Shown here: positions 61,869-61,892 of the stretch, one piece after another
Layout of the letters: every line of letters starts with the position of its first letter
How positions within the stretch are numbered: the first letter of the stretch is position 1
Assembly: GCA_903901975.1 (NCBI GenBank)
Contig: CAIUTB010000005.1
Span: forward strand, 1-61,892
DNA from: an uncultured Bacteroidales bacterium
GTDB lineage: Bacteria > Bacteroidota > Bacteroidia > Bacteroidales > Paludibacteraceae
DNA: 61,892 bases
Direction of reading: 5' to 3'
Program-made: the position numbers and the translations under genes
Notes under the pieces: model-generated
Databases searched by the model: none
What the model was told of the DNA's origin: nothing
Seen by the model: the letters and a program-made list of their open reading frames with translations, nothing else

Positions 61869-61892
61869 GGGTGTTTAGCTCAGCTGGTTCAG
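61869..61892 (+). tRNA. Start of a second tRNA gene, cut by the window edge
   Basis: The last 24 bases (GGGTGTTTAGCTCAGCTGGT plus TCAG) are the same as the first 24 of the tRNA-Val except for one C-to-T change at position 4. It lies 28 bases after it. Identity beyond the D arm cannot be read. Confidence 0.8.

Overview
The window looks like a chromosomal piece of an anaerobic, fermentative member of the Bacteroidota, probably Bacteroidales or a near relative (Paludibacter-like would fit, but species cannot be fixed from this). The signs are: promoters of the Bacteroidota type (a TTTG/TTG box, about 19-20 bases, then TAnnTTTG) ahead of many genes; A-rich leaders with almost no Shine-Dalgarno sequences; and lineage-typical gene sets (YceD-L32-FabH, L25-Pth-S4 protein, an HU/SPOR protein, DUF4270, a 270-residue glycogen-synthase-like protein next to panC, extended ribosomal protein S16).

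Layout. 1-4.7 kb: a CheB-CheR-PAS hybrid and two related PAS-only proteins. 4.9-8.6 kb: a phosphohexomutase, a long imperfect stem-loop element without a gene, a small membrane protein and an unknown exported protein. 8.7-18.0 kb: a complete [FeFe]-hydrogenase locus, with maturases hydG-hydF-hydE on the plus strand facing hydC-hydB-hydA on the minus strand around a shared terminator. The HydB subunit carries a fused GltD/NfnB-like flavoprotein half, the most interesting protein architecture here. 18.2-20.6 kb: threonine degradation (tdh, kbl). 20.9-35.5 kb: housekeeping genes (lptB, a GNAT acetyltransferase, rnz, a YtxH/holin-X group, era, a histidine kinase, yceD-rpmF-fabH, infC-rpmI-rplT, rplY-pth-S4 gene, a glycosyltransferase, pnp). 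35.8-40.2 kb: htpG, chorismate mutase, an aldolase-type protein, marC. 40.2-49.3 kb: an AT-rich, minus-strand surface-glycan cluster (several GT2 transferases, Wzy-like polymerase, Wzx-like flippase, a large membrane protein, a GtrB/GtrA pair). 49.4-61.9 kb: thiamine-binding protein, rpsP, SPOR protein, rfbB, lptF/G-type permease, tgt, hisH, panD, panC, glycogen-synthase-like gene, DUF4270 lipoprotein, der, tRNA-Val and the start of a second tRNA.

How genes work together. The six hydrogenase genes would build a soluble trimeric enzyme for disposing of reducing power as H2, plus its H-cluster maturation machinery. Tdh and Kbl convert threonine to glycine and acetyl-CoA. The glycan cluster makes, flips and polymerises a surface polysaccharide, but no initiating glycosyl-phosphate transferase is in the window; rfbB could supply a deoxysugar precursor.

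Between genes there is much repetitive DNA: (i) a CCCCTAAAtCCCCTaaAGGGGaCTTT element, usually as inverted pairs and twice wrapped around a terminator hairpin; (ii) GTTGATTA/GTTGACAGT-type degenerate repeats; (iii) an 8-base ATTAGCAC tandem repeat. Several genes take their stop codon or last residues from these repeats. All functional calls come from reading motifs; no database search was run.
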